Assembly (NCBI GenBank): GCA_937897615.1
Contig: CALCNO010000008.1
Coordinates: forward strand, 1 to 14,876
DNA from: an uncultured Anaerolineaceae bacterium
GTDB taxonomy: Bacteria > Chloroflexota > Anaerolineae > Anaerolineales > Anaerolineaceae
Reading direction: 5' to 3'
DNA length: 14,876 nt
This document shows positions 14,579-14,876 of this stretch, in pieces; within the stretch, counting starts at the first letter, position 1; the number at the start of each line of letters is the position of its first letter. Made by a program: the position numbers and the translations under genes. The notes under the pieces are model-generated. The model was not told the DNA's origin. It saw only the letters and a list, made by a program, of their open reading frames with translations, and ran no database searches.

Positions 14579-14876
14579 GTGAGCAAAACGGTACGAATCC
14601 TCGGAATTGAATCCTCCTGTGACGAAACCGCCGCGGCTGTGGTGGAAAACGGGCGTGCGCTGCTTTCGGGCGTGGTGGCCACGCAGATTGAACTGCACAA
14701 AAAATACGGCGGGGTCTTCCCGGAAGTGGCATCACGCCAGCACATTCGTACCATCTATGCCGTGGTGGATGAGGCGCTCAAAGAGTCGCACCTTTCCTTT
14801 GGAGATATTGACGCGGTGGCTGTAACGCGCGGGCCTGGCCTGGCCGGCTCGCTGGTGGTGGGCATGAATGCCGCCA
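14579..14876 (+). CDS. tsaD: tRNA N6-threonylcarbamoyladenosine synthase subunit TsaD, N-terminal part
   Basis: GTG at 14579 opens a frame that runs off the right window edge (99 residues visible). GGAGAG lies at 14570-14575. The protein begins SKTVRILGIESSCDETAAAV, the highly conserved TsaD/Kae1 start, and continues with the KKYGGVFPEVASRQHIR and TRGPGLAGSL stretches of the ASKHA ATPase fold. TsaD transfers the threonylcarbamoyl group made by TsaC to A37 of tRNAs that read ANN codons, acting with TsaB and TsaE. The HxxxH metal site lies downstream of the visible part. It follows the M24 peptidase gene after 42 bases that contain a small hairpin. Confidence 0.96.
   Translation, partial: MSKTVRILGIESSCDETAAAVVENGRALLSGVVATQIELHKKYGGVFPEVASRQHIRTIYAVVDEALKESHLSFGDIDAVAVTRGPGLAGSLVVGMNAA

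Overview
The window is a compact, high-GC bacterial chromosome segment. It has eleven protein genes, short intergenic gaps, no gap over 300 bases without a gene, and no tRNA, rRNA, CRISPR array or insertion sequence that I could find. The gene content fits a deep-branching, mostly Gram-positive-like lineage: a DnaQ-DinG fusion helicase, a YitJ-type homocysteine methyltransferase/MTHFR fusion, a MetH whose pterin domain resembles the Thermus type, SelA and DUF4349 lipoproteins. Chloroflexota, perhaps Anaerolineae, is my best guess. That is an inference from recalled family resemblance, not a search result.

Layout. (1) 1-1021, minus: 5' part of a dinG-type exonuclease-helicase, divergent from (2) 1117-3462, plus: a GH36 alpha-galactosidase-like enzyme. 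(3) A strong bidirectional hairpin terminator at 3464-3494 separates it from convergent minus-strand genes for a DUF4349 lipoprotein (3502-4479) and a YfcE-like metallophosphoesterase (4550-5278). (4) 5391-10768, minus: a methionine operon of metH followed by a homocysteine methyltransferase/MTHFR fusion with a 4-base ATGA overlap. A SAM-I (S-box) riboswitch with a readable terminator/antiterminator switch precedes metH (10800-10948). (5) Divergently, 11076 to the window end, plus: small lipoprotein, four-helix membrane protein, selA, an M24 metallopeptidase and the start of tsaD. The first four are tightly packed; tsaD has a 42-base gap with a hairpin and a possible promoter of its own.

How the genes work together. 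The MTHFR half of the fusion makes 5-methyl-tetrahydrofolate, which MetH uses to methylate homocysteine; the methionine feeds SAM synthesis, and SAM shuts the operon off through the riboswitch. SelA implies that the organism makes selenocysteine, although selB, selD, selC and a selenoprotein are not in the window. TsaD belongs to the universal tRNA t6A pathway. Several promoters share an extended -10 form (TGnTAnnAT) without a good -35 box, and the dinG promoter is placed so that its mRNA would be leaderless.

I found no convincing undescribed system. The most informative non-coding element is the S-box leader, and the least understood genes are the lipoprotein/membrane-protein pair ahead of selA.
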